In this document: piece after piece, positions 1 through 12,330 of the stretch | Position numbering within the stretch: the first letter of the stretch is position 1 | Layout of the letters: every line of letters begins with the position of its first letter | Origin: Lolium rigidum | Lineage: Eukaryota > Streptophyta > Magnoliopsida > Poales > Poaceae | Direction of reading: 5' to 3' | Length of the DNA stretch: 64,000 nucleotides | NCBI RefSeq assembly: GCF_022539505.1 | Contig: NC_061510.1 | Coordinates: 276,230,330-276,294,329, forward strand | Made by a program: the position numbers and the translations under genes | Notes under the pieces: generated by a model | What the model saw: only the letters and a program-made list of their open reading frames with translations | Databases searched by the model: none | What the model was told of the DNA's origin: nothing

Positions 1-1207
1 CGAAACCCCCGGTACCGAGAGCCACGATACGGAAAACCTTACCGAGACGCCGCCGCCGCCAATCCCATCTCGGGGGATTACGGAGATCACCTCCGGCACC
101 CTGCCGGAGAGGGATTCATCTCCCGGAGGACTCTTCACCGCCATGGTCGCCTCCGGAGTGATGAGTGAGTAGTTCACCCCTGGACTGTGGGTCCATAGCA
201 GTAGCTAGATGGTTGTCTTCTCCTCATGTGCTTCATTGTCGGATCTTGTGAGCTGCCTAACATGATCAAGATCATCTATCTGTAATTCTATATGTTGTGT
301 TTGTCGGGATCCGATGGATAGAGAATACTATGTTATGTTGATTATCAATCTATTACCTATGTGTTGTTTATGATCTTGCATGCTCTCCGTTATTAGTAGA
401 GGCTCTGGCCAAGTTTTTGCTCTTAACTCCAAGAGGGAGTATTTATGCTCGATAGTGGGTTCATGCCTCCATTAAATCTGGGACAGTGACAGAAAGTTCT
501 AAGGTTGTGGATGTGCTGTTGCCACTAGGGATAAAACATTGATGCTATGTCCAAGGATGTAGTTATTGATTACATTTCGCACCATACTTAATGCAATTGT
601 CTGTTGTTTTGCAACTTAATACTGGAAGGGGTTCGGATGATAACCTGAAGGTGGACTTTTTAGGCATAGATGCATGCTGGATAGCGGTCTATGTACTTTG
701 TCGTAATGCCCAATTAAATCTCACAATATTCATCATATCATGTATGTGCATTGGCATGCCCTCTCTATTTGTCAATTGCCCGACTGTAATTTGTTCACCC
801 AACATGCTATTTATCTTATGGGAGAGACACCTCTAGTGAACTGTGGACCCCGGTCCATTCTTTTACATCGAATACAATCTACTGCAATACTTGTTCTACT
901 CGTTTTCTGCAAACAATCATCATCCACACTATACATCTAATCCTTTGTTACAGCAAGCCGGTGAGATTGACAACCTCACTCGTTTCGTTGGGGCAAAGTA
1001 CTTTGGTTGTGTTGTGCGAGGTTCCACGTTGGCGCCGGAATCCCTGGTGTTGCGCCGCACTACATCCCGCCGCCATCAACCTTCAACGTGCTTCTTGACT
1101 CCTACTGGTTCGATTAAACCTTGGTTTCTTACTGAGGGAAATTTGTTGCTGTGCGCATCACACCTTCCTCTTGGGGTTCCCAACGGACGTGTCAACTACA
1201 CGCATCA
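1..1207 (+). repeat. R1 5' LTR (3' part)
   Basis: Matches 6554-7758 base for base over nearly all its length. It ends in ATCA ten bases before the primer binding site, giving the LTR 3' boundary. About 388 bases of its start lie left of the window. Small ORFs inside it are not genes. Confidence 0.93.
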
Positions 1208-1217
1208 AGCAAATTTC

Positions 1218-1235
1218 TGGCGCCGTTGCCGGGGA
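1218..1235 (+). other. R1 primer binding site
   Basis: TGGCGCCGTTGCCGGGGA, the tRNA-Asp-type primer site typical of plant Athila-like elements, ten bases after the LTR end. The same 18-mer occurs in R3, R5 and R6, and with one change in R12. Confidence 0.88.
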
Positions 1236-1460
1236 GATCAAGACACGCTGCAAGGGGAGTCTCCACAATCCAATCTCTTTACTTTGTTTTTTTCTTGCTT
1301 TATTTTATTTACTACTTTGTTTGCTGCACTTATATCAAAACACAAAAAAATTAGTTGCTAGCTTTACTTTATTTACTGTCTTGCACTCTATATCAAAAAC
1401 ACAAGAAAATTAGTTACTTGCATTTACTTTGTCTAGTTTGCTTTATTTACTACTGCTAAA

Positions 1461-3573
1461 ATGGCCACTCCTGAAAATACTAAGTTGTGTGACTTCACAA
1501 CCACAAATAATAATGATTTCTTATGAACACCTATTGCTCCACCTGCTACTACAGCAGAATTCTTTGAAATTAAACCTGCTTTACTGAATCTTGTTATGCG
1601 AGAGCAATTTTATGGTGTTAGTTCTGATGATGCTTCTGCCCATCTCAATAACTTTGTTGAATTGTGTGAAATGCAAAAGTATAAAGATGTAGATGGTGAC
1701 ATTATAAAATTAAAATTGTTTCGTTTCTCATTAAGAGGAAGAGCTAAAGATTGGTTGCTATCTCTGCCTAAGAATAGTATTGATTCATGGACTAAATGCA
1801 AGGATGCTTTTATTGGTAGATATTATCCCCCTGCTAAAATTATATATTTGAGAAGTAGCATAATGAATTTCAAGCAATTAGATAATGAGCATGTTGCACA
1901 AGCTTGGGAAAGAATGAAATCTCTGGTTAAAAATTGCCCAACCCATGGACTGACTACTTGGATGATCATCCAAACCTTTTATGCAGGACTGAACTTTTCT
2001 TCGCGGAACCTATTGGATTCAGCTGCTGGAGGTACCTTTATGTCCATCACTCTTGGTGAAGCAACAAAGCTCCTTGATAATATGATGATCAATTACTCCG
2101 AATGGCACACGGAAAGAGCTCCACAAGGTAAGAAGGTAAATTCGTCTAAGAAACCTCTTCCTTGAGTGATAAGATTGATGCTATTATGTCTATGCTTGTG
2201 AATGATAGGACTAATGTTGATCCTAATAATGTTCCGTTAGCTTCATTGGTTGCTCAAGAAGAACATGTTGATGTAAACTTCATTAAAAATAATAATTTGA
2301 ACAACAATGCTTATCGGAACAATTCTAGTAATAACTATAGGCCATATCCTTATAATAATGGTAACGGTTATGTCAATTCTTATGGGAATTCTTACAACAA
2401 TAATAGGAACACACCCCCTGGACTTGAAGCTATGCTTAAAGAATTTATTAGTACACAAACTGCTTTTAACAAATCTGTTGAGGAAAAGCTCAATAAAATT
2501 GATATTCTCGCTTCTAAGGTTGATAGTCTTGCCTCTGATGTTGATCTTTTGAAATCGAAAGTTATGCCTAATAAGGATATTGAAAATACAATTGTTACTA
2601 CATCAAATGCCATCCAAGTTAGAATTAATGAGAATATAAGATTGATGGCCGAATTGCATGCTAGGTGGGAAAGAGAAGAAAATGAAAAACTAGCTAAAGA
2701 GAGTAATGTAGCTAAAGTTTGGACTATTACCACCACTAGTAATGTTAATGATTCACATGTTGCTGCACCTCCTACTATCAATGGTCAAACAATTGGTGTT
2801 GGCAATGTTTCCACTTCTAATGCAAAGCCTGCAAAACTACGGAAACTGCTAAAAGCTGTTAAACCGCTCGTGATAAAACTGCTGAAATTTTTTCCAACAT
2901 TGGGGATGATGATCCCATTGCTTTAGATTATAATGGTTTGGATTTTTATGATTGCCACATCTCTGAAGTTATAAAGTTCTTACAAAAACTTGCTAAGAGT
3001 CCCAATGCTAGTGCTATAAATTTGGCTTTCACAAAACATATTACAAATGCTCTCATAAAAGCTAGAGAAGAGAAACTAAAACTTGAAACTTCTATTCCTA
3101 GAAATCTAGAGGATGGTTGGGAGCCCATCATTAAGATGAAGGTCAATAACTTTGATTGTAATGCTTTATGTGATCTTGGTGCAAGTATTTCCGTTATGCC
3201 TAAGAAAATTTATAATATGCTTGACTTGCCACCATTGAAGAATTGTTATTTGGATGTTAATCTTGTTGATAATGCTATAAAGAAACCTTTGGGGAGAGTT
3301 GATAATGTTCGCATTACCGTTAACAATAACCTTGTCCCCGTTGATTTTGTTGTCTTGGATATTGAATGCAATGCATCTTGTCCCATTATATTGGGAAGAT
3401 CTTTTCTTCGAACTGTTGGTGCTACCATTGATATGAAGGAAGGTAATATTAAATATCAATTTCCTCTCAAGAAAGGTATGGAACACTTCCCTAGAAAGAG
3501 AATGAAGTTACCTTTTGATTCTATTATTAGAACAAGTTATGATGTTGATGCTTCATCTCTCGATAACACTTGA
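1461..3573 (+). pseudogene. R1 gag-protease polyprotein, broken by one stop and two frameshifts
   Basis: One ancestral frame is visible in three pieces. It opens at ATG 1461. TGA at 1524-1526 interrupts codon 22, where R12 has TGC. The retrotransposon gag core follows (about 1596-2100, including the conserved stretch around ATG 1861). A one-base loss near 2150 moves the frame to 2162-2926: an Asn/Tyr-rich linker (2260-2420), then a predicted coiled coil (about 2440-2660). A second shift near 2840 leads to 2938-3573, the retropepsin. Its active site is D-L-G-A-S with the Asp at 3172-3174, followed by a conserved ILGRSFLRT segment around 3390-3417. The frame stops at 3571-3573 and nothing like reverse transcriptase follows. 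Gag would form the particle and the protease would cleave it. The breaks make this copy non-coding as assembled, although some may be consensus errors (see findings). Confidence 0.9.
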
Positions 3574-6149
3574 TATACACTTTCTGCGCCTAGCTGAAAG
3601 GCGTTAAAGAAAGCGCTTATGGGAGACAACCCATGTTTTTACTACAGTATTTTTGTTTTATATTCGAGTCTTGGAAGTTGTTTACTACTGTAGCAACCTC
3701 TCATTATCTTAGTTTTGTGCTTTGTTGTGCCAAGTAAAGTCTTTGATAGTAAGGTTCATACTAGATTTGGATTACTGCGCAGAAACAGATTTCTTTGCTA
3801 TCACGAATTTCGACCTGCCTCTCTGTAGGTAGCTCAGAAAAATATGCCAATTTACGTGCATGATCTTCAGATATGTACGCAACTTTCATTCAATTTGGGA
3901 ATTTTCATTTGAGCAAGTCTGGTGCCTCAATAAAATCCATCTTTACGGACTGTTCTGTTTTGACAGATTCTGCCTTTTATTTTGCATTGCCTCTTTTGCT
4001 ATGATGGATGAATTTCTTTGTTCCATTAATGTCCAGTAGCTTTATGCAATGTCCAGAAGTGTTAAGAATGATTGTGTCACCTCTGAACATGTTAATTTTT
4101 ATTATGCACTAACCCTCTAATGAGTTGTTTCGAGTTTGGTGTGGAGGAAGTTTTCAAGGATCAAGAGAGGAGGATGATACAATATGATCAAGGAGAGTGA
4201 AAGCTCTAAGCTTGGGGATGCCCCGGTGGTTCACCCCTGCATATTCTAAGAAGACTCAAGCGTCTAAGCTTGGGGATGCCCAAGGCATCCCCTTCTTCAT
4301 CGACAACATTATCAGGTTCCTCCCCTGAAACTATATTTTTATTCCATCACATCTTATGTACTTTGCTTGGAGCGTCGGTTTGTTTTTGTTTTTGTTTTGT
4401 TTGAATAAAATGGATCCTAGCATTAATTGTGTGGGAGAGAGACACGCTCCGCTGTTGCATATGGAAAAATATGTCCTTAGGCTTTACTCATAGTATTCAT
4501 GGCGAAGGTTGAATCTTCTTCGTTAAATTGTTATATGGTTGGAATCGGGAAATGCTACATGTAGTAATTCTAAAATGTCTTGAATAATTTGATACTTGGC
4601 AATTGTTGTGCTCATGTTTAAGCTCTTGCATCATATACTTTGCACCTATTAATGAAGAAACACCTAGAGCTTGCTAAATTTGGTTTGCATATTTGGTCTC
4701 TCTAAAGTCTAGATAATTTCTAGTATTGAGTTTTGAACAACATGGAAGACGGTGTAGAGTCTTATAATGTTTACAATATGTCTTTTATGTGAGTTTTGCT
4801 ACACCGGTTCATCCTTGTGTTTGTTTCAAATAACCTTGCTAGCCTAAACCTTGTATCGAGAGGGAATACTTCTCATGCATCCAAAATCCTTGAGCCAACC
4901 ACTATGCCATTTGTGTCCACCATACCTACCTACTACATGGTATTTCTCCGCCATTCCAAAGTAAATTGCTTGAGTGCTACCTTTAAAATTTATATTCTCT
5001 ACCTTTACAATGTATAGCTCATGGGACAAATAGCTTAAAAACTATTGTGGTATTGAATATGTACTTATGCACTTTATCTCTTATTAAGTTGCTTGTTGTG
5101 CGATAACCATGTTTCCTGGGGACGCCATCAACTACTCTTTGTTGAATATCATGTGAGTTGCTATGCATGTCCGTCTTGTCCGAAGTAAGGGAGATCTACC
5201 ACTTTAATGGTTAGAGCATGCATATTGTTAGAAAAGAACATTGGGCCGCTAACTAAAGCCATGAATCATGGTGGAAGTTTCAGTTTTGGACATATATCCT
5301 CAATCTCATATGAGAACACTAATTGTTGCTACATGCTTATGCATTAAAGAGGAGTCCATTATCCGTTGTCCATGTTGTCCCGGTATGGATGTCTAAGTTG
5401 AGAATAATCAAAAGCGAGAAATCCAAAATGCGAGCTTTCTCCTTAGACCTTTGTACGGGCGGCATGGAGGTACCCCTTTGTGACACTTGGTTAAAACATG
5501 TGTATTGCGATGATCCCGGTAGTCCAAGCTAATTAGGACAAGGTGCGGGCACTATTAGTATACTATGCATGAGGCTTGCAACTTGTAAGATATAATTTAC
5601 ATAATACATATGCTTTATTACTACCGTTGACAAAATTGTTTCTTGTTTTCAAAATAAAAGCTCTAGCACAAATATAGCAATCGATGCTTTCCTCTTTGAA
5701 GGACCTTTCTTTTACTTTTATGTTGAGTCAGTTCACCTATTTCTCTCCACCTCAAGAAGCAAACACTTGTGTGAACTGTGCATTGATTCCTACATACTTG
5801 CATATTGCACTTGTTATATTACTCTATGTTGACAATTATACATGAGATATACATGTTATAAGTTGAAAGCAACCGCTGAAACTTAATCTTCCTTTGTGTT
5901 GCTTCAATACCTTTACTTTGATTTATTGCTTTATGAGTTAACTCTTATGCAAGACTTATTGATGCTTGTCTTTAAGTACTATTCATGAAAAGTCTTTGCT
6001 TTATGATTCAGTTGTTTACTCATGTCATTACCACTGTTTTGATCGCTGCATTCATTACATATGTTTACAATAGTATGATCAAGGTTATGATGGCATGTCA
6101 CTCCAGAAATTATCTGTGTTATCGTTTACCTGCTCGGGACGAGCAGGAA
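3574..6149 (+). other. R1 long non-coding 3' internal region
   Basis: About 2.6 kb without a convincing reading frame. It is shared, with divergence, with the matching regions of R2 (9167-11765, -), R5 (26982-29559, -) and R6 (21339-23768). Conservation across elements with different coding parts suggests a role at the RNA level or simple descent. It holds two internal copies of the purine-tract motif AAGCTTGGGGATGCC (near 4208 and 4265). Confidence 0.8.
4272..4292 (+). other. Conserved 9-bp hairpin in R1 3' region
   Basis: GGGGATGCC, loop CAA, GGCATCCCC: a perfect stem directly after AAGCTT. The same hairpin is kept in R2 (11042-11062), R6 (22038-22058) and R5 (28840-28860). Confidence 0.8.
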
Positions 6150-6165
6150 CTAAGCTTGGGGATGC
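6150..6165 (+). other. R1 polypurine tract
   Basis: CTAAGCTTGGGGATGC immediately before the 3' LTR start TGATACG; expected priming site for plus-strand DNA synthesis. Confidence 0.8.
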
Positions 6166-7758
6166 TGATACGTCTCCGACGTATCGACAATTTCTTATGT
6201 TCCATGCCACATTATTGATGATATCTACATGTTTTATACACATTATATGTCGTATTTATGCATTTTCCGGCACTAACCTATTAACGAGATGCCGAAGAGC
6301 CGGTTCTGTTGTTTTCTACTGTTTTTGGTTTCGAGAAATCCTACAAAGGAAATATTCTCGGAATTGGACGAAATCAATGCCCGGGGTCCTATTTTTGCAC
6401 GAAGCTTCCGGAAGACCGAGGGGGAAAGGAAGTGGGGCCACGAGGCGCCGACACAACAGGGCGGGGCGGCCCGGCCCTGGCCGCGCGGCCTCGGCGTGTG
6501 GGGCCCTCGTGTGGCCCCCGCGTTGCCCTTCCGCCTACTTAAAGTCTTCGTCGCGAAACCCCCGATGCCGAGAGCCACGATACGGAAAACCTTGCCGAGA
6601 CGCCGCCGCCGCCAATCCCATCTCGGGGGATTCCGGAGATCACCTCCGGCACCCTGCCGGAGAGGGGATTCATCTCCCGGAGGACTCTTCACCGCCATGG
6701 TCGCCTCCGGAGTGATGAGTGAGTAGTTCACCCCTGGACTATGGGTCCATAGCAGTAGCTAGATGGTTGTCTTCTCCTCATGTGCTTCATTGTCGGATCT
6801 TGTGAGCTGCCTAACATGATCAAGATCATCTATCCGTAATTCTATATGTTGTGTTTGTCGGGATCCGATGGATAGAGAATACTATGCTATGTTGATTATC
6901 AATCTATTACCTATGTGTTGTTTATGATCTTGCATGCTCTCCGTTATTAGTAGAGGCTCGGCCAAGTTTTTGCTCTTAACTCCAAGAGGGAGTATTTATG
7001 CTCGATAGTGGGTTCATGCCTCCATTAAATGCGGGACGTGTGACGGAAAGTTCTAAGGTTGTGGATGTCTTGTTGCCACTACGGATAAAACATTGATGCT
7101 ATGTCCAAGGATGTAGTTATTGATTACATTACGCACCATACTTAATGCAATTGTCCGTTGTTTTGCAACTTAATACTGGAAGGGGTTCGGATGATAACTC
7201 GAAGGTGGACTTTTTAGGCATAGATGCATGCTAGATAGCGGTCTATGTACTTTGTCGTAATGCCCAATTAAATCTCACAATATTCATCATATCATGTATG
7301 TGCATTGTCATGCCCTCTCTATTTGTCAATTGCCCGATCGTAATTTGTTCACCCAACATGCTATTTATCTTATGGGAGAGACACCTCTAGTGAATTGTGG
7401 ACCCCGGTCCATTCTTTTACATCGAATACAATCTACTGCAATACTTGTTCTACTGTTTTCTGCAAACAATCATCATCCACACTATACATCTAATCCTTTG
7501 TTACAGCAAGCCGGTGAGATTGACAACCTCACTGTTTTGTTGGGGCAAAGTACTATGGTTGTGATGTGCAGGTTCCACGTTGGCGCCGGAATCCCTGGTG
7601 TTGCGCCGCACTACATCCCGCCGCCATCAACCTTCAACGTGCTTCTTGACTCCTACTGGTTCGATTAAACCTTGGTTTCTTACTGAGGGAAACTTGCTGC
7701 TGTGCGCATCACACCTTCCTCTTGGGGTTCCCAACGGACGTGTCAACTACACGCATCA
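6166..7758 (+). repeat. R1 3' LTR
   Basis: 1593 bases, TGATACGTC...ACGCATCA. The start contains the inverted repeat GATACGTC-TCC-GACGTATC (6167-6185). Downstream of 7758 the sequence switches to a reverse-complemented R2-type LTR. A TTAAAG-like box near 6538 sits where R6 has a TATA box. Confidence 0.93.
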
Positions 7759-9150
7759 TTGGGCCTCCAAGAGCAGAGGTTTGTAGAACAGCAGCAAGTT
7801 TCCCTTAAGTGGATCACCCAAGGTTTATCGAACTCAGGGAGGAAGAGGTCAAAGATATCCCTCTCAAGCAACCCTGCAATCACGATACAAGAAGTCTCTT
7901 GTGTCCCCAACACACCTAATACACTTGTCAGATGTATAGGTGCACTAGTTCGGCGAAGAGATAGTGAAATACAAGTAGTATGGATGTATATGAGTGGTAA
8001 TAACAATCTGAATAAAATATGGCAGCGAGTAAACATGCAACGGAACAGTAAACAAACGGAGATTCGATGTTTGGAAACAAGGCCTAGGGATCCTACTTTC
8101 ACTAGTGGACACTCTCAACATTGATCACATAATAAAACCACTCTACACTCTCTTGTTGGATGATGAACACCACTAATTGTGTAGGGCTACAAGAGCACCT
8201 CAATGCCGGAGTTAACAAGCTCCACAACATTCGATATTCATATTTAAATAACCTTAGAGTGCATGATAGACCAACGCAATCACACCGAGAACTAACATAG
8301 CATGCACACCGTCACCGACGAGACTATGAAAGGGGAATAAATTGCATCAATACCATCATAGTAATAGTTAACTTCATAATCTACAAGAGATCACAATCAT
8401 AAACTACGCCAAGTACTACACGATGCACACACTCGTCACCTTTACACCATGGAGGAGGAATAGTCTACTTTAATAACATCACTAGAGTAGCACATAGATG
8501 ATATTCAACTAGATCACAAAGAGAGAGATGAACCACATAGCTACAGCAGAGCCCTCAGCCCGGGGTGAATTACTCCCTCCTCATCATGGAGACAGAGATG
8601 GCGGTCAAGATGGCGATGGAGATGGCGGTGGAGATGACTCCGGGGGCAATTCCCCGTCCCGGCAGGGTGCCGGAACAGAGACTTCTGTCCCCCGAATTGG
8701 AGTTTCGCGATGGCGGCGGCTCTGGAAGGTTTTCTGGTGTTTTGTCAATCCGTGTAGGATTTTCGCGACGGAGACCTTAAGTAGGCGGAAGGGCAGCCTC
8801 GGAGGGGCCCTGGTGGGCCCACACACTAGGGGGGCGCCCCACCCCTTGGCCGCGCCGCCCTGGCGTGTGGGGCCCCCCTGGCTCCTCTCCGGTACTTCTT
8901 CGATGCTCTGGACCCTTCCGGGAAAAATAAGGTGCTGGGCGTTGATTTCGTCCGATTCCGAGAATATTTCCTTACTAGGATTTCTGAAACCAAAAACAGC
9001 AGAAAACAGCAACTGGCCCTTCGGCATCTCGTCAATAGGTTAGTTCCGGAAAACGCATAAATATGACATATAATGTGTATAAAACATGTAAGTATCATCA
9101 TAAAAGTAGCATGGAACATAAGAAATTATAGATACGTTTGGGACGTATCA
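7759..9150 (-). repeat. R2 3' LTR, truncated
   Basis: Reverse complement of the R6 LTR type (compare 18728-20439), ending at ACGTATCA 9150. It is shorter than the 1.7-kb R6 LTR because of the R1 insertion and internal divergence. Confidence 0.88.
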
Positions 9151-9166
9151 AGCATCCCCAAGCTTA
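9151..9166 (-). other. R2 polypurine tract
   Basis: Reverse complement of TAAGCTTGGGGATGCT, adjacent to the LTR start. Confidence 0.75.
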
Positions 9167-11765
9167 GTTCCTACTCGCCCTCGAGTAGGTAAACGATAAC
9201 AAAGATAATTTATTAAGTGACATGCTATCATAATCTTGATCATACTATTGTAAAGCATATGAGATGAATGCAGCGATTCGAAGCAATAATGAAGATAATG
9301 AGTAAACAAATGAATCATATAGCAAAGACTTTTCATGAATAATACTTTCAAGACAAGCATCAATAAGACTTGCATAAGAGTTACTCATAAAGCAATAGAT
9401 TCAAAGTAAAGGTATTGAAGCAACACAAAGGAAGATATAAGTTTCAGCGGTTGCTTTCAACTTCAACATGTATATCTCATGGATATTTGTCAACACAAAG
9501 TAATATAACAAGTGCAATAGGTAAACATGTAAGAATCAATGCACACAGTTGACACAAGTGTTTGCTTCTAAGATAGAAAGAAGTAGGTAAACTGACTCAA
9601 CAATAAAGTAGAAGATAGGCCCTTCGCGAGAGGAAGCATGGATTACTATATTTGTGCTAGAGTTTTTCATTTTGAAAACAAGAAACAATTTTGTCAACGG
9701 TAGTAATAAAGCATATGTGTTATGTATAAGATATCTTATAAGTTGCAAGCCTCAAGCATAGTATACCAATAGTGCTCGCACCTTGTCCTAATTAGCTCGG
9801 ATTAACACGGATTATCATTGCATAGCATATGTTTCAACCAAGTGTCACAAAGGGGTACCTCTATGCCGCTTCATACAAAGGTCTAAGGAGAAAGCTCGCA
9901 TTGGATTTCTCGCTTTTGATTATTCTCAACTTAGACATCCATACCGAGACAACATAGACAACGAGATAATGGACTCCTCTTTAATGCATAAGCATTCAAC
10001 AACAATTAAAATTCTCATAAGAGATTGAGGATTAGTTGTCCACACTGAAACTTCCACCATGAATCATGGCTTTAGTTAGCGGCCCAATGTTCTTCTCTAA
10101 CAGTATGCATACTCAAACCACTTGATTATGAAAATCGCCCTTACTTCAGACAAGACGAACATGTATAGAAACTCACATGATATTCAACAAAGGTAAAAGA
10201 GTTGATGGCGTCTCCAGAAACATGGTTACCGCTCAACAAGCAACTTATTAAGAAATAAGACACATAAGTACATATTCTTCACCACGATAGTTTTTAAGGC
10301 TATTTGTCCCATGAGCTATATATTGCAAAGACAAAGAATAGAAATTTTAAAGGTAGAACTCAAGTAATGTACTTTGGAATGGCAGGGAAATACCATGTGG
10401 TTGGTAGGTATGGTGGACACAAATGGCATGGTTATTGGCTCAAGGATTTGGATGCACGAGAAGAATTCCTCTCAATACAAGGCTAGGCTAGCAAGGTTGT
10501 TTGAAGCAAACTCAAGTATAAAAGGTGCAGCAAAGCTTACATATGAACATATTGTAACTATTATAAGACTTTACATTGTCTCCCTGTTGTTCAAACACCT
10601 TAACCAGAAAATATCTAGACTCTAGAGATCAATCATGCAAACCAAATTTTAACAAGCTCTATGTAGTTATTCATTAATGAGTACAAGGTACATGATGTAA
10701 GAGCTTAAACATGATCTATATGAGCACAACAATTGCCAAGTATCACATTATTCAAGACATTAAACCATTTACCACATGCGGCATTTTCCGTTTCCAACCA
10801 TATAACAATTAACGAAGCAGTTTCGACCTTCGCCATGAACACTAAAGATAAAGCGAAGAACACAAGTGTTCATATGCAACAGCGGAGCGTGTCTCTCCCA
10901 CACAAGCATGAATTTATTCAGAGAATGAAAATAACTAAACGAAAATAAAAGCACACAGACGCTCCAAGTAAAGTACATAAGATGTGACCGAATAAAAATA
11001 TAGTTTCAAGAGAAGAAATCTGATAAGTTGTCGATGAAGAAGGGGATGCCTTGGGCATCCCCAAGCTTAGATGCTTGAGTCTTCTTTTAATATGCAGGGA
11101 TGAACCACGGGGGCATCCCCAAGCTTAGACTCTTCACTCTTCTTGATCATAGTATATCATCCTCCTCTCTTGACCCTTGAAAACTTCCTCACACCAAACT
11201 CAAAACAAACTCATTAGAGGGTTAGTGCATAATCAAAAATTCACATGTTCAGAGGTGACACAATCACTCTTAACACTTCTGGACATTGCTCAAAGCTACT
11301 GGAAGTTAATGGAACAAAGAAATTCATCCAACACAGCAAAAGAGGCAATGCGAAATAAAAGGCAGAATCTGTCAAAACAGAACGGTCCAGTAAAGACGAA
11401 TTTTAAAGAGGCACCGAGACTTGCTCAGATGAAAATGCTCAAATTGAATGAAAGTTGCGTACATATCCGAGGATCACTCACGTAAATTGGCAGATTTTTA
11501 TGAGTTACCTACAGAGAATCATACCCAAATTCGTGACAGACAAGAAATCTGTTTCGCGCAGTAATCCAAATCTAGTATTGACTTTACTATCAAAGACTTT
11601 ACTTGGCACAACAATGCAATAAAATAAAGATAAGGAGAGGTTGCTACAGTAGTAACAACTTCCAAGACTCAACAAAACAGTAGCGAAATAAAGACATGGG
11701 TTATCTCCCAAGAAGTGCTTTCTTTATAGCCATTAAGATGGGCTCAGCAATTTTAATGATGATGC
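9167..11765 (-). other. R2 non-coding 3' region
   Basis: Homologous to 3574-6149 of R1 read in reverse, with the same hairpin (11042-11062) and duplicated purine motif (near 11062 and 11122). No supported gene. Confidence 0.78.
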
Positions 11766-12087
11766 TCACATAAGGATGAGAGTTGAAGCAAAGAGAGCAT
11801 CAAAAAGCAAGTATGAAACAAATTTAAGCCTAACCCACTTCCTATGGGAAGGAATCTTGTACACAAATAAATTCATGAGAAGCAAAGTGACAAGCATAGG
11901 AGAATAAAACACGAGTAACTTCAAGATTCTCAACATAGAGAGGGGAAACTTAATATCATTAAGACGCATGTAACCGTGTTTCCCTCTCTCATAATAACTT
12001 TCAGTAGCATCATTAATGAAATCCACAATATACCCATCAATTAAAACATTCTTACCATGGTTCATATGTATAAAAGTGTCATTAATT
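11766..12087 (-). CDS. R2 unknown ORF, C-terminal part (membrane-like tail)
   Basis: The frame is open from the gap edge (12087) to a stop at 11766, about 106 residues. It matches the last part of the R6 ORF (20601-21338): both have DATESYYERGK followed by a hydrophobic stretch with LVTL and NLF and an IPxHRK motif. The N-terminal part would lie in the assembly gap. The product is not recognised; the hydrophobic C-terminus suggests membrane association. That the same frame survives in two separately inserted copies argues it is a real element gene rather than chance. Confidence 0.65.
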
Positions 12088-12187
12088 NNNNNNNNNNNNN
12101 NNNNNNNNNNNNNNNNNNNNNNNNNNNNNNNNNNNNNNNNNNNNNNNNNNNNNNNNNNNNNNNNNNNNNNNNNNNNNNNNNNNNNNN
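12088..12187. other. Assembly gap (100 N)
   Basis: Unknown bases. The gap hides the 5' half of R2, the 3' half of R3 and the rest of a CACTA element, so far more than 100 bases are probably missing. Confidence 0.99.
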
Positions 12188-12330
12188 ACGGGCCAGAAAA
12201 AATCGTCGATGGGACTTTGCGACGGCGGTTCTATGAGAACCCATATCGTCGGGTTAGGCCCATGGGCGACGAAAAATACCCCTTAGCGGACGATTTTGAG
12301 ACGTTGTCTATCAGAACTTTTCTTGTAGTG
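12188..12330 (-). mobile_element. T1: terminal fragment of a CACTA transposon
   Basis: Read in reverse, the segment starts CACTACAAGAAAAGTTCTG at 12330, the canonical terminus of grass CACTA (En/Spm-type) elements, and contains short CGACG-containing subterminal motifs. It interrupts the gag frame of R3. The other end and the transposase lie in the gap. Confidence 0.8.

Larger units (their letters stand above)
1..7758 (+). mobile_element. R1: Athila-like Ty3/gypsy LTR retrotransposon, non-autonomous (5' end cut by window)
   Basis: Two long direct repeats (1-1207 and 6166-7758) flank a tRNA-Asp-type primer site, a gag-protease reading frame and a 2.6-kb non-coding tail ending in a purine tract. 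The order LTR, primer site, gag, protease, purine tract, LTR is that of a gypsy element, but there is no room for, or trace of, reverse transcriptase, RNase H or integrase. It resembles the abundant Sabrina/WHAM group of Triticeae, but the exact family name is not certain. The 3' LTR ends inside an R2-type LTR, so R1 inserted into R2; the left flank needed to see the target duplication is outside the window. Confidence 0.9.
7759..12087 (-). mobile_element. R2: R6-type non-autonomous LTR retrotransposon, cut by R1 and by the gap
   Basis: Read on the minus strand, it holds the 3' half of an R6-like element: the end of its single ORF (11766-12087), a non-coding 3' region, a purine tract and a 3' LTR (7759-9150). 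The first roughly 40 bases of the LTR end expected from R6 are absent because R1 inserted there. The 5' half falls in the gap at 12088-12187. Confidence 0.85.

Noticed and set aside
843..1361. 172-codon ORF and similar ones at 30340-30931 and 61745-62152
   Set aside because: They lie across LTR ends and primer sites, differ in frame between copies and show no domain; they are chance frames in LTR sequence.
6273..6731. Overlapping Arg/Pro/Gly-rich ORFs in LTRs (also 8528-9043, 26411-26842, 31606-32059, 34217-34691)
   Set aside because: All fall in the same GC-rich part of LTRs and occur on both strands; composition alone explains them.
1..7758. Firm family name (Sabrina, WHAM, Fatima or similar) for R1, R3 and R6
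   Set aside because: The features fit abundant Triticeae Athila-like families, but a library search is needed to assign names.
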